NCBI GenBank assembly: GCA_947646735.1
Contig: CANTFK010000842.1
Span: 186,001 to 250,000, forward strand
Length of the DNA: 64,000 nt
Origin: Peronospora farinosa
Lineage: Eukaryota > Oomycota > Peronosporomycetes > Peronosporales > Peronosporaceae
Reading direction: 5' to 3'
Shown piece after piece: positions 11,508 through 22,132 of this stretch. The position numbers and the translations under genes are program-made. The notes beneath the pieces were generated by a model. That model was given only the letters and a program-made list of their open reading frames with translations, did not search any database and was not told the origin of the DNA. Positions within the stretch are counted from its first letter, which is position 1; each line of letters opens with the position of its first letter.

Positions 11508-12688
11508 TGTGGCGGAGTGGAATTCGCAAAATTGCTGATGCGACTCCAACTCTCCACTGCGCCCGGAAGCACGACTAACGGAGGGGGTACCCCGATTTCG
11601 TGTATATAGCCTTCCTCACCTTGTGTACCCGTCGGTAGGGCGGGTTGCTCTCTTCTCGGTGGACTTGAGTCGATGTTGATCCTAATCGGGTTAGGGATAG
11701 GGTTTTTTGGTGATCTTGTGGAAATCTTCACAAGGCCGACCGAGTGCTTGTTTGTTGATCGTACCGATAGATCACGATTATCCAATAAGGCGAAGCTTGA
11801 ATCTTCTGACCCCTTGAGCAGAACCTTCTGACCACTTAATACGTCCTGCACTTGCTTGCCTTGCCCTTACTTGTTATTACTGCGTCCGATCGCAGTTGAG
11901 TTGTTGTGTCGAGAATTCCTTCACCTGGCCAAAACAATCCAGGGTGCACTTGTAGTCGATATTCTCGGCGTCGGGAGGCCAAGTATCCTGCCCAGAATAG
12001 AGAAGTCGACACGTGTACTTAGAAGCAAATTGAACTCTGTTTAATGTTAACCAATCAAATACCAAAAACCTATGATCTTGACTTCTGTAGCTCAGGATCT
12101 GTTGCCACGTATGGCCTTTTGGAAAAATCAGATCTTGTAATGTGGTCCACTCCAATATCGCCGCGACCTGGATCGCTACCTCGATTGGATTTAATACCAT
12201 TTTTGTATCGGATCGCGGTACTTAGTTTAGTATCATATCGCGGTACTTAGTTTAGTATCGGATCGCGGTACTAATAATTAGCATCGGATCGCGATCCGCC
12301 GGATCACGACTTGTCCTCTTCACCGTTTCTCAGGTCATGTGAGATAGTTCATCTATGTGACATGTCATATCCACCATTCCAGTCCTCCATAGCGACGTGA
12401 TCCACACCAGACCGTCCTCCACATGCTTGGATGTACCCATCTTCCTCCTTAGCGACCGCGTTCACGCGGATCACCATCGAAAACTACCGGAGATCGCAAT
12501 TGCGTAGTTTCCAGGCCATAGTTAACTCCACATAAAACTGCGAACTCCACCATTCACTATTTTCCATCCCATTTGCTATCATCTCGAAACTTTTCTGCGA
12601 GATCGCGATTCATCAATATTGGTCATTTCGGACTTAACCGAAAATATGCGATCACACTTTGCCAAATTCACTCTTTCGCTTCGCCACA
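11508..12688 (-). mobile_element. Reversed solo LTR inserted between the two RNase H domains
   Basis: About 1,181 bp, TGTGGCGGAG at the left and CGCCACA at the right, diverged from but alignable with the R LTR on the minus strand (shared block around GTACCCGTCGGTAGGGCGGG near 11625). Pol coding resumes at 12689. At 12205-12290 there is a short tandem repeat around ATCGCGGTACTTAGTTTAG. A clean target-site duplication is not evident. Confidence 0.75.
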
Positions 12689-13170
12689 AAACAATGAGTA
12701 TGCCACCACCCACAGTGGAAATAGGAGAAAGCCTCCTGGTGGTCAGTTTCGATGGATCGGCTAGGGTAATGAGGAAGGGCGGGGCATACATGGAAATTAC
12801 CAGAGTGGACGATCGTAGCTGCCGCCTCTGAATTTACGACTAATTTGACGGTGAACGAAACAGAATATCAAGGACTACTCCTCAGTTTCGATTTGCTAGC
12901 TGATCAGACCAGGGGACGTGTAATTATCTGCGGTGATTCAAATTTGGTGATCAGGCAAATGCGTGGCGAGATCGACTGCAAAGCACCCGGTCTACAATTG
13001 CTGCGTCATCAAGCTATGGAAAAACTCCGATCGTGGCCAAATCACGCTTTCCTTTATATGAAGCGAGAATGGAATTAGAGTGCTGATCGGCTAGCAAGCG
13101 AAGCTCTACAGCGAGAGAAAGGTACCTCCGTCGTTTCTGATAGATATCTCCAAAATCTGATCACTTTCAA
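12689..13170 (+). pseudogene. Second RNase H (archaeal/plant-type) of element R
   Basis: A second RNase H fold after the ancestral one. Visible are strand 1 with VVSFDGSARV near 12740-12770 (first catalytic Asp), a Glu in LTVNETEYQGLL near 12845-12875, and CGDSNLVIRQMRGE near 12930-12970 (catalytic Asp). The last segment, KREW N-stop-SADRLASEALQ, lies near 13063-13105. Ty3/gypsy elements of oomycetes named Chronos and Archon are published as carrying an acquired plant-related RNase H; this fits that description. Broken by a frameshift near 12830 and a TAG at about 13076. S2 has the same domain at 39210-39380 on the minus strand. Confidence 0.82.
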
Positions 13171-13174
13171 TCGA

Positions 13175-14559
13175 TTGGGCGATTTGTTGATTTCGAGTCA
13201 AGTTGATCAAGTAGTCAGAGTAACTGCGATCACTCGATCGGCCGTAAGAAGACGCTGTCAACCAGAATTTTTACAGGAGGAGATCGTGCAGCAAGTGCGG
13301 ATCGAGCGAATAAGGCAAGCACAGGATGACGAGAATTGCATAGCCAACTTGAAAACATATTTGATCGGGTACGTGGCCAAGCTAACAGCAGAAGAAGCGA
13401 AGGCCTGCACGCTGATCGGATCTGATTACGAAGTGGATCAAAGTGGATTATTATATTTCTGCCCTGGATCGGTTGCGAGATCCGAAAGTCGTGCATAGTT
13501 GGCTCGTTTGGTGATACCAGAGCTATTGCAGTCAGAATTCTTACATCATTGCCATACGAGTCTGGAGGGTGGTCACCAAGGAATCGGTCGGACTTACAAA
13601 CGAATCAGGATAAATTTTCATTGGCGTGGATTGTACCGGAGTGTGCAACGCTATGTAGGAGAATGTGCGGATTGTGAAACGGGCAAAGGGAAACCATCTG
13701 ATCACGGAGGATCAACAGGAAATTGCAGGCAACCTATCCTTTTCAAATTTTGGCTATGGATCGTATCCCGTCGTTGCCGCGATCATTCAAAGGAAACACC
13801 GACCTATTATTATGGATCGATTTGTTCTCTGGTTATGTGTTCGCGAAGGCTAGTTCGTCTAGAACTGCACAAACCATTGCAGAGAATTACGAAGAATGCG
13901 TATTCCGACGATTTGGTGCAAGTGAAGCAATCCGCCACGATCGAGAGCCAGGATTTATGTCTGATTTCTTCCGAGATTTTAATAAGATCGCAGGACAGAA
14001 ACAGCGGGCTACTTTGGCATACAGGCCGCAAGAAAACGGCACAGCTGAGCGAATGGTTCAAACTCTGGCCAGAGCAATCAAGATGCATGTGACGGATGAT
14101 AATCAAAAGGACTAGGACGAATATGCAGAGCGATTGACTTTTGCGATTAACACCGAGCAAGATCGTGTCCGTGGAGACACACCGTTCTATCTGATTCACA
14201 GTTGGGACCCACGATCAACTTTGGAGGTCACACTACAATTAGGAAGCACGAAGCCATGGGATCGAGATCCACGACGATGGCGATATGGCATACAACGCCA
14301 GTATCAAAGAGCACGATCGGTGGTGAATGATCGACTAAAACTTGCGATTCAAGATCGAGTCGATCGCCATAATGCAGATCACGATCGATTGGAAATAAGC
14401 TGCGGATCGCAAGTATGGCTCTATCTGGATCGGGTTAAGGATGGATACGCTCAAAAACTGGCTCACAAGTGGCATGGACCGTTTCGTGTAGCTGACAAAT
14501 GCGGTAATCACGCTGTACGATTGGAAATCGCGGGTACCCCGTATAGGCTGTTTCTATGA
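13175..14559 (+). pseudogene. Integrase of element R
   Basis: Zinc-binding HHCC near 13541-13680 (HHCHTSLEGGHQG ... CADCETGKG), then the DDE core: AMDRIPSLP near 13740, RHDREPGFMSDFF near 13934-13975, NGTAERMVQ near 14035-14060. Then follow the post-core helix (DPRRWRYGIQRQYQRAR near 14265-14320) and the beta-rich C-terminal module (KWHGPFRVADKCG near 14470-14505). Stops or frame breaks occur at 13496, about 13720, 14113 (TAG for Trp) and 14557. The pre-integrase region 13175-13496 matches the S2 segment at 38670-38455. The three acidic residues are intact although the frame is not. Confidence 0.87.
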
Positions 14560-14988
14560 GTCCATGTGTCCAAATTGAAACTAGTCAAAGCGTTTCCGTA
14601 ACGGCCTACGAATTTGCTAAATGTAGAGGAGGCAGATCGAATTGATTTCGATGAAGCATTGTTACCAGAAGATAGCTGGGAAGGTGATCTGGAGGAGGGT
14701 GAATTCGAAATGGAAAGGATTGCAGATGTACGATCGGGCCGTAAGACACGTTATGGTCGGGTGCAACGTCAATTCTTGGTGTATTGGAAAGGTTATGACG
14801 AGCCGTCTAGGATAGATGAGGCCGATTTAAATTGCGGAGCTTTACTGGAAGAGTTTGATCGCAATCGAGCGAGTGTGAATCGTTTCGAGGTGATGCAATG
14901 GAACGTCGTGACTAGTGGCGGTGGGCTGTTAGGGATGGTGAAGGTGTGTGAGACGGTTGCACATGGGGGTGGAGTGGGTTATATGTAA
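14560..14988 (+). pseudogene. Chromodomain end of element R pol
   Basis: The last part of pol reads an acidic linker (FDEALLPEDSWEGDLEEGEF near 14648-14710), then a chromodomain-like module (MERIADVRSGRKTRYG, FLVYWKGYDEPS near 14710-14815, DEADLNCGALLEEFD near 14815-14860). Chromodomains on gypsy integrases steer insertion toward modified chromatin. The aromatic cage is not complete by eye. Stops precede it at about 14557 and 14598. The S fragment and S2 carry the same ending. Confidence 0.8.
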
Positions 14989-14989
14989 A

Positions 14990-15226
14990 GTGAGTATATG
15001 GATTAGCGATTTTGGATCGATAAAATTCGGATCGATGATTGCGATCAAGATCGATAATTTTGGATCGATGATTTCGATTAAGATCGATAATTTCGATCGA
15101 GAATCCGATCCGGATCGAATGATCCAAGGAGGAGAAAAAGAGGAAAATGAAGAATTCGAATACGATCAAGGGGAACAAGTATAAAGTTTTATGAAGAGAT
15201 CCGGTTACAACATGAAACCAAAATCA
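14990..15226 (+). repeat. GATCGAT-rich spacer
   Basis: Between the pol stop and the antisense ORF. Imperfect tandem units of GGATCGATGATT(T/G)CGAT(C/T)AAGATCGATAATTT span roughly 15010-15110. No coding is supported. This could be the promoter-distal end shared by the convergent sense and antisense genes. Confidence 0.55.
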
Positions 15227-16275
15227 CTAGTCGGAATTCACAAATTTGCCGGGCAGTCGAGGGATCGACGATCCGGGGTGGTCTGAGATTGAAGAGCGAA
15301 ACTGGTTTCTCCAAGGCTCAGCAGTGTCACACAATGGCAATGCAGTGACCAAATTGGGTATGTTGGTCTGTCCCCTGGATAAACCGGGATACCACAATCG
15401 GTTCTCGTTCGTGCGAGGAAAATGGAGGAAGACGGGATCTAGTAGAATATCTAGATCGCAATGTCCATTTATCATGCCTTGGAGGATCAGCTGCAAAACT
15501 TTCTTCCATCGGGGACCAGATTGCGATCGTCTTTGTTTCCGCTCTTTAATTAGAGTTGCCAAAGCCGGATCCGATCGGCGCTGCCCTACGGAGATCGGCA
15601 GAAAATGGGATGCCTCCCAGAGAGCCTGACGGTGACGATTTTCGAAATTGTAATACTGGGTGAGCAGAGTCTCGAAACATTCCATTACACTGGAAAGATA
15701 TCGGATCAATCCGACGGGCATTAATTTTCCAAGTTCGGCTATCGTACAACAGCGCAATCTGGGAAAAGGTAATTAAATGAGACGACCAAGTGGAATCAGC
15801 TGGACGACGTGATTTGCCACATACAGGAAAAATGAATCCTGGCGTTTTCGAAAATGACGGAAAAGAAAGTCCACATCCAACTCCGAGACACAGGTCAAGC
15901 TGAATCGACGAGCCGACCATGGAATTGTTCCTGAAGAAGATAAAGGGAATCGATCTCGGTACTCAAGGATCCACTCGTTTCTAGGTACAGCGGTAGACGG
16001 AAGAGCCCCAAATTCTGCCGCACTTAACAATTGGTTGCAAGAATCTCGGGGCTCGCTTTCGAGGCTGAGTGGCCCCACAGAATCACTTGAGGGCTCACCA
16101 AACAAAGCAAAGTTGGCTCCTCGATCGGCGATCGAGGGGACGAAGTTGCCGTGTGACGGCGGGCTGCAGATCGGGACGAAGATAATGCAGCCAACGAAGA
16201 TTCATCCGTTTGATCTGAAGATTCGTCACTCTGATTCGCTCCATCTGCATCTTCGGCTGAAGGAGAGGGAGACAA
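15227..16275 (-). pseudogene. Antisense accessory ORF of element R (GHCDLD family)
   Basis: Minus-strand gene remnant opposite the pol direction, in several frames. 16275 to about 16120 is an acidic/Ser start (SDESSDQTDESSLAALSSSRS), then a MFGEPSSDS segment (16105). From 15757 to 15227 runs a continuous 176-residue ORF. Its core (RRSQSGPRWKKVLQLILQGM, then GHCDLDILLDP near 15450-15480, then RLWYPGLS) is clearly homologous to the antisense ORF at 17254-16751, although the flanks have diverged. No function is recognised. Conservation of protein rather than DNA between the two copies argues it is a real gene of this transposon lineage. Disrupted by at least two frameshifts. Confidence 0.65.
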
Positions 16276-16371
16276 CTTTCATAGTGGACCAGCCATGTCG
16301 AACTCGGAAAAAATCAGGCGATGGTGAAGCCGAGATGTCCGTCGGAGCCGCGGTCTAGTGAGCACGTTTGG

Positions 16372-16600
16372 CATTGGGCTCGCTCGAAGTAGATTTTTCA
16401 CTAGACAGACATATGGGAAGGAAAACTCGGTACGGACGAATCCAGTGTGAATACCTGGTACTATAAAAAGGATATCCTGACCCGTCATGGGTGGATGAGG
16501 TGGACCTCAACTGCGGAGGATTGCTTAGGGACTATAAGCGCAGGCAGGCTACTCGGAACCAATTTGAGGCAATAAAGAGTCATGATAAGTAGTGGGGTGA
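16372..16600 (+). pseudogene. Isolated chromodomain fragment (element S)
   Basis: Sense-strand relic of the end of a dual-RNase-H pol: GRKTRYGRIQ near 16411-16440, KGYPDPSWVDEVDLNCGG near 16468-16520, then a tail ending in QFEAIKSHDK and a stop near 16590. No upstream pol is present. It is followed by its own antisense ORF, repeating the order chromodomain then aORF seen in R. Confidence 0.75.
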
Positions 16601-16750
16601 GTTCATCTTGGGAAGGCCAAGATGATGCAAGTAGGAGTATACATATTTAGAGGGGTCAAATTATTATATTCGAGAGTGCGGCAGCACAAAAGAGATTGCG
16701 AAGTATTGTGAGGGGCCCAGGGTACTGGCATAAAGAAAAGGAATGTGAAG

Positions 16751-18498
16751 TTACGGGAAAAGTGTAAGCAGAGCAACTATTGCGGATACGTGGGAAGCTA
16801 GCTGGCTAAGTATTATGTGTATCGTTGATCGTGCGAAATTTGCCAGAGAGACGATGGACCTGGAAGGCGGGGTGTTCCTGAATGTTCTTGTGATAGAACA
16901 CGCGACAGGGGCAGTGTCGTCTGCGGTCTGCAAAGCCCCCAACAAACTCAACTGAGGATCCTCCTTGGTGACATTCGGGTACCAAACGGTCAGCTGAAGG
17001 GTCGGAACCATGGGCTGGAAGTAGGGGTCAAGAAGAACGTCCAGGTCACAGTGACCGGCCTTCATCCCTTCCCAGACCTTCTCAAGCACTTCCATCCAAG
17101 CCCTCGCAGCCTTGGCCCGCCGTTTCTTCCTCGCATTGAATAACCGAAAGTCGTATTGTCTCTTCGTACGGAGTTCGGCAGAAAGAGGAAGCCGGTGTCG
17201 GTCTTCCCATAGAATCTGGCGTGACGCGTCGACGTAAGTATCATGAAGCTTCACGAGGTCGCTGAACTAGTCGGACACTGGAAAAGAAATAGGGGTTACG
17301 GTCACGACCCCCTGGTCCCAAGGACGCGAATTCATCAAAAGTTGAAGTTTAGATTCCTTCATGAGGCCTTTGCTCCAGACTGGGGGCCTTCGGGAGTTCT
17401 GGTCATCATAAGCACCCATCCAAGACAGTGGAAGCGATACCTTGGATCAAAGATCCTCTGGCGTCAGCTGGGTGATAACGAGGGCCCCTACCTGGGAAAT
17501 TGACCAGGGGGCAACATCTTCCGCGGCGAACGTGCTTGTTTTCGCATAACCAGGAATGGAAGAGCCGTGGATGTTACGGTCGGGGGAATAATCACGGGTG
17601 GGACCCTGGCTGGCAGGACCCTCAGGTGTTGGTGCCGGATCCTCGCTGCTGGGACCCTTGCCACCGGGACCCTCAGATGTGGGTGCAGGACCCTTACTGC
17701 TGTAACCCTTGGATGGTGGTGCGGGACCCTTGCCGGCGGGACCCTTGCGGCGGGAAACTTTAGGCGCCGGAGTATTACCCTTGCTAGCGGAACCTTTGGC
17801 CGGTGGCTTCCTCTTAGTGTGGCAAGACTCGTCACTCTCAGTCTCAGAGTCTGGACCAAACATTCCCAAGAACTCGTCTGAGTTCGCTGTTCGAGCCTTC
17901 TTTTTCTTTGACGACCGAGAAGCTGCGTGGGAGGTACTAGTTGATGAGGACTTTGAGGATCGAGCGGGAGTCTTGGACTTGGTCTTATTCGACAGGTCTA
18001 TGACCTCTGGGCCGAACTCTGCAGTAGAGGGTACGGGGCCGGACCGACGACTGGAAGCCCGCGACCTGGCCATTGCGGCGAACATCGAGTCGTCACTACT
18101 GCTATTCTCGGCTCCAGATGACCCCGGGGGATGATGGCTTTCCGCTTCCTCGGCTTAGGGGGCGACCGAACCTTGGCTGAAGGCGAACGTGACCTTTTCC
18201 TCGTTCTGGGACTTCGGGCCCTGGTCGTGGCCGGAGTCGATTTTGCCGCCGTGTCTCGAGGAACCGTTAGCTATTTCTGCAGCTGGTCTCGTTCCTGGAG
18301 GAGGGTCTTCACGCCACTCTTGTAGTTGGCAACCTCTCTCTGGAGTAGCAACACTTGTTTTGACAGTGCTTGAGGACTGCGGAGTGCGTCCAACTTGGAC
18401 TCCAGCGACCTAATCTCGGCCGCAGAACTTTGTAGAGCCTCGTTGTACTGGTCCTTCCAGTAATCGGGACTCTTACACTTCCTGAGAATTTTCCACAC
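16751..18498 (-). pseudogene. Antisense accessory ORF of element S (GHCDLD family, coiled coil and GP repeats)
   Basis: Minus-strand remnant in three ORFs. 18498-18271: 75 residues of coiled coil (AEIRSLESKLDALRS, VLLLQREVANYKS), then a Ser/Arg/Lys stretch. 18085-17447: a basic Ser/Lys-rich region, the motif FLGMFGPDSETESDES near 17870-17830, then proline/glycine repeats (KGPAPTSEGPGGKGPSSEDP). 17254-16751: the conserved core (ILWEDRHRLPLS, GHCDLDVLLDP near 17065-17030, TVWYPNVTKED). It shares the core, the MFG-acidic motif and the Ser-rich N-terminus with the R copy. No known domain is recognised; nuclear or DNA-binding roles would be guesses. Cut upstream by an LTR at about 18500. Confidence 0.65.
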
Positions 18499-18499
18499 G

Positions 18500-18806
18500 C
18501 ATCCCGGTCGTTACTGTCTTACACTAAAGGGGCGTTGAGGAAGCGCCCTTAATTTCTCGTAAATATAACTCTGTTTTATTTTTGTTTAGTTTTAATTCGC
18601 AGTAAGTGCGAATATGTTCCCTAGCTCATGGGAACCACTCAATGTGTAAGTCAATTTATTATTGGCTAATTATTGGGTCTGGCACTCCAATAATAAACTA
18701 ATAATAAAATGACGCGCAGCATCCGCTAATTGGATACTGTCTTATGCCTACTTATGTAATTATGTACTATTCCTATACCTACTTATGTAATAGGTTGCCC
18801 CATAAC
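18500..18806 (-). mobile_element. Solo LTR of the X family, reversed
   Basis: Reverse-complement match to the X LTR (20291-20608), with conserved blocks TTAGTTTTAATTCGCAGTAA and GACGCGCAGCATCCG. The outer edge near 18500 is diverged; the inner end is GGTTGCCCCATAACA. No internal element sequence follows. Confidence 0.75.
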
Positions 18807-18991
18807 ATTGAGCTACTCCTAATCAGTCAACACAAGGAGTTAGGGCGTTAGTCAAGGATAGAGTAAAGGAGCTAAAGGTTATGACTCTATTGAGAACTAC
18901 TCAATTTGCGCTACTTGGCATGAATTTGTCGCGCTTGAAAGGAACTCGAGTCTTACCATACGCCTGTTCCGAGGAAGGGATACATTTTGGC
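18807..18991 (+). repeat. Fragment of the TGTGGTG-type LTR
   Basis: Resembles 24851-25045 inside the X solo LTR (shared GGATAGAGTAAAGGAGCTAA and CTACTCAATTTGCG). Probably the remains of an older insertion, interrupted by the LTR starting at 18992. Confidence 0.6.
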
Positions 18992-19322
18992 TTTGTTACG
19001 GGTCTAGATTCCCGTTACCTACACACTCTATAGGTCTAAAGAGGAAGCGTAACGGAGCGCGCAATCACTAGCGCGCTTAAGATTAATTTGAACTCTGATT
19101 CTTATATATTTGCTTTAATGCTAAGTACGAGTTACCCTAAATGCATGGGAACCACTCAACTACAGATCTCTCTCCTATTGGCTGGTAATGAGACTGATTT
19201 TCGCGTACCTGCGAATAGAGATACGAATGACTACACCCGCTATCTCGGGTGTAGCATATAACTACTTATGTAATATGAACTTAACAATATCTAATTGAGT
19301 AACGGTACATCCCGTTACAAGT
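18992..19322 (+). mobile_element. Solo LTR (TGTTACGGG...CCCGTTACA)
   Basis: 331 bp with complementary ends. It is homologous to the solo LTR at 51614-51930 (shared CTACACCCGCTATCTCGGG and GGGAACCACT(C/T)AACTACAG). It ends the Y fragment that follows on the minus strand. Confidence 0.75.
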
Positions 19323-20290
19323 ATCATCTCTTCGTCCATTCTCGGTATCGGCGTTTGAACCGGTATAATTGCAGCGTTCAACTTGTTGAACGCGTGTACT
19401 ATCCGCCAACTTCTTGTGGTCTTGCGCACACAAAAGGTCGGAGAGCTGTGAGGTAAGTTGAATCTCTCACATAACTCGCAGCTAGGCGATCGGCAAAGAA
19501 CTTGTCGCTAGCCTCGACCTGTTTCCGCGGCAGTGGCCACTGCTTCATGACACAATGCTTTGTACCTGTAACTAAGTCGATCTCGTGTCGAGTACCTTTA
19601 TCCTTAGGTAACTCGCACGGAACGGATTCAGGGAATACATCCTTGAATTCGACCAAATCCTTATACAAAGGATTTGACTTCAGCGAATCCCAGGATTGCG
19701 ATGTATATCGCTCAATCCGAGTCTTCTCATAAAGGACACTTTCGTCCATTGATGAGCTGCTGAGAACCCGTTCGTTCTCGGCAAAAACTGTTGCTGACCG
19801 AATGTCAGTCATGTACTCGTCCTCTGCGACGATCACACAGATCTGCTTGACTTTGCCACTACGCAGATCACGCAAGAACCTTTAAGTTTCTAGCGTAGAA
19901 AACTGAGTTATCTCCGAAGTTAACTTCGGAGGCGCGACCATACCAGATCAAGCGTATAAGCGCCTACGTTTGATCCGTCATTAGCCAAGACGTTCAACGT
20001 CTCGTTAACTTCCTGGGGACTTATTCCCTTAGGGCACTGGGGACTTATTCCCTCAGTGATTGTTTTCCAGGGACTTATTCCCTCAGGCTCGATGGGACTT
20101 CTTTCATCGACTTCCTCTAGCTGTGGTGGCGCAAGCATAGCGAGATCCTCTACGATCAACTCTCCAGTTGATCTTGAATTACGCGTTACCGCTTCTGGTC
20201 TATTAATGTGCTCTCTCGTGAATGTTGCCCTCTAGACAAGCATTCATGTCCCGGTCCACTCGACTTATTCGAGTGGTGGACCATCGACAC
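19323..20290 (-). pseudogene. Gypsy Y 5' pol fragment (left arm copy)
   Basis: Near-identical reverse copy of 30391-31340. Minus-strand reading: 20159-19920 is a linker with three GISP repeats (EGISPWKT, EGISPQ, KGISPQE). 19875-19399 is the pre-RT segment and RT start (EFKDVFPESVPCELPKD, HEIDLVTGTKH, MKQWPLPR). It ends at the solo LTR at 19322. Differences from the right arm include Thr for Pro in VTGTKH and several substitutions near 19430-19500. Dead fragment. Confidence 0.85.
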
Positions 20291-20608
20291 TTTAATAGGG
20301 CAACCTATTACATAAGTAGTTATAGGAATAGTACATAATTACATAAGTAGGCATAAGACAGTATCCGATTATCGGATGCTGCGCGTCATTTTATTATTAG
20401 TTTATTATTGGGGTGCCAGACCCAATAATTAGCCAATAATAAATTGACTTCCACATTGAGTGGTTCCCATGAGCTAGGGAACATATTCGCACTTACTGCG
20501 AATTAAAACTAAACAAAAATAAAACAGAGTTATATTTACGAGTTAGTTACGAGCGATTCCTCAACGCCCCTTTAGTGTAAGACGGTAACGGGTCCTTAGC
20601 TTGTTACA
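20291..20608 (+). repeat. 5' LTR of gypsy X
   Basis: 318 bp ending GTTACA, directly followed by CCTGGTAGCAC, the primer-binding site also found after the Z LTR. It aligns with the Z LTR in block order (TTTATTATTGG, GTGGTTCCC, GCGAATTAAAAC). The first bases read TTTAATAGGG instead of TGTAATGGG. It is inserted into Y sequence (20290/20291), and the same junction recurs in the right arm at 30390/30391. Confidence 0.8.
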
Positions 20609-20639
20609 CCTGGTAGCACTTTGTAGTCCTTCCAATGAA

Positions 20640-21798
20640 CAAATTCGAGATGAACATGTACGAGTCTTCGGTTGCTTCAGCAGTCTCGCTGGAGAGTTCT
20701 GACTTTATAAATCTCGCCTCGGGGGAGTGGCAGGCACTACACCGCCTCGAGGCGGTGTCTGGTAAGCTATTGTGGCGTCGCTGCTGAGCATAGCGACGTC
20801 CTATGCTCAACCTGCCACCATTCAAGACTTTATGGTGAGCGAGCTCGCCAAAGCAAATCGGCGAGTATTGACTTCCTCGCGCATTTCCAGCCATGACGCT
20901 ATCAATATGGAGACGTCAACTTTTTTCGGCGATGTTCCGGATTGTCTCCCCCTTCATCGCAGGTTCCGTGAGGTGGATATTGCGATAGCGTCAAGATTAA
21001 TTGATGCTCCGACGGCCAAGGTCATGCTCCTGCTGTCTCGGCTTGTTAATAAATGGCCATTCGGAAAGCTCGTCGGAAATGAGTCGGCGTTCCCTACGCT
21101 GGACGATATCTAGCGTGACTTACGACTGGCTTTTAGCTTCCTCAAGATATACCTCGATTGCGTGCAGACTTCTTCTCACTCAGACAGGGCAAGATGACGA
21201 TGCGTGACTACTTGCAGAAGACACGCCATCTTGCTTCGTGCATTACCACGCAGCCAATTCACATGGCTTCACAAGTCCATGTCTTTATTTTTAATATGCA
21301 GGAGAGCATTAAGCGTCATTTCTCACACGTGCTGAGCCAAATTACCTCGAGGAGGCATTTGCCCTCGCGCTTTGTGAAGATTACACTGTCGCGTAGCCCT
21401 TCCTGCACGAAGCGTCACGACATCCCCGGACGTCTAGCCCAGAACCAATGAAACTTGATGCAATCGAGTCTTCTCGTGGTCGCGGTAAATCATTAGGCCG
21501 CGACATTCGCAATCCTAACACGATGAAGTGTTTTCGCTGTGGCAAGACAGGCCATCGCGCGGCTGTCTGTAAAGGACCAGCGCCGGTGACGATGAACACA
21601 GCTGTCTCACGAGGAGATACTGTGTCGTCGGTGGTCCCGCCAAAAAATGAGCGGTTCCAGAAGGCGCGGGGCGCCCTAATGACAGAAATGGAGCCCCGAG
21701 TACTCGGATCCCGATTCCACGACTCATCATTCCTTCGAAGTGTGCGATGGCCCTTCGCGCGTGGTGTACAACTCCGCAATATGCTCCCCCTCAGTTAA
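20640..21798 (+). pseudogene. Gag of gypsy X
   Basis: Homologous to Z Gag (58196-59243). 20772-21113 holds the capsid N-terminal part ([36 protein letters not shown]). 21158-21451, after a frameshift at a TAG near 21111, holds MRADFFSLRQGKMTMRDYLQ. 21448-21798 holds the nucleocapsid with CFRCGKTGHRAAVC near 21529-21570. Relative to Z the sequence KEWALGKL has lost residues (KWPFGKL). At least three frame breaks make it inactive. A reverse copy lies at 28883-29909. Confidence 0.85.
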
Positions 21799-22132
21799 AC
21801 AGTGGTTTCTGAGTCAAGAATCTATCCAGCAGCAGTGGTTCTGGGTGTCGCACGGTCGAGTAGCGGCTCCCGCGCATACGAATTCTTCCAAAACCGTACC
21901 GAAGCAGGGGCTACCGGTACGTCACGAGCGTGCAGTGGCACCCTTGTCCGTCCACGTTAGGGACACCACGCCGAGACAGGGGCCTCTGGCGAGTTACGCG
22001 GAAGTAGTGGCTTCCGTACGTCCGGATGAGTATCCGATTCGTGTTTCTGTGTCGCGACGACGCACCATTCCATTATGCCGTTGATCCCTCCCACGCCGGC
22101 TCCGCTTCTGAAGACACATAATTTATGTTAAC
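21799..22132 (+). pseudogene. X gag-pol linker with the protease deleted
   Basis: Where Z has a full protease and repeats, X goes from the post-knuckle segment (LMTEMEPRVLGS near 21680) to a linker of QGL/QGP repeats (VPKQGLPVRHERAV, PRQGPLASYAE near 21895-22000). No D-S/T-G active site is present. I infer an internal deletion of the protease. Confidence 0.6.

Noticed and set aside
13810..14199. 129-codon minus-strand ORF over R integrase
   Set aside because: Opposite strand of the conserved DDE core; no conservation expected or seen.
18992..19322. Target-site duplication for this solo LTR, and AGTAT shared with the flank of the 51614 LTR
   Set aside because: Immediate flanks GGCTT and AGTAT do not match; the AGTAT coincidence is between different loci on different sides.
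20604..20894. Minus-strand 96-codon ORF over X gag (and its mirror at 29787-30077)
   Set aside because: Shadow of gag in the opposite strand; gag homology to Z is unambiguous.
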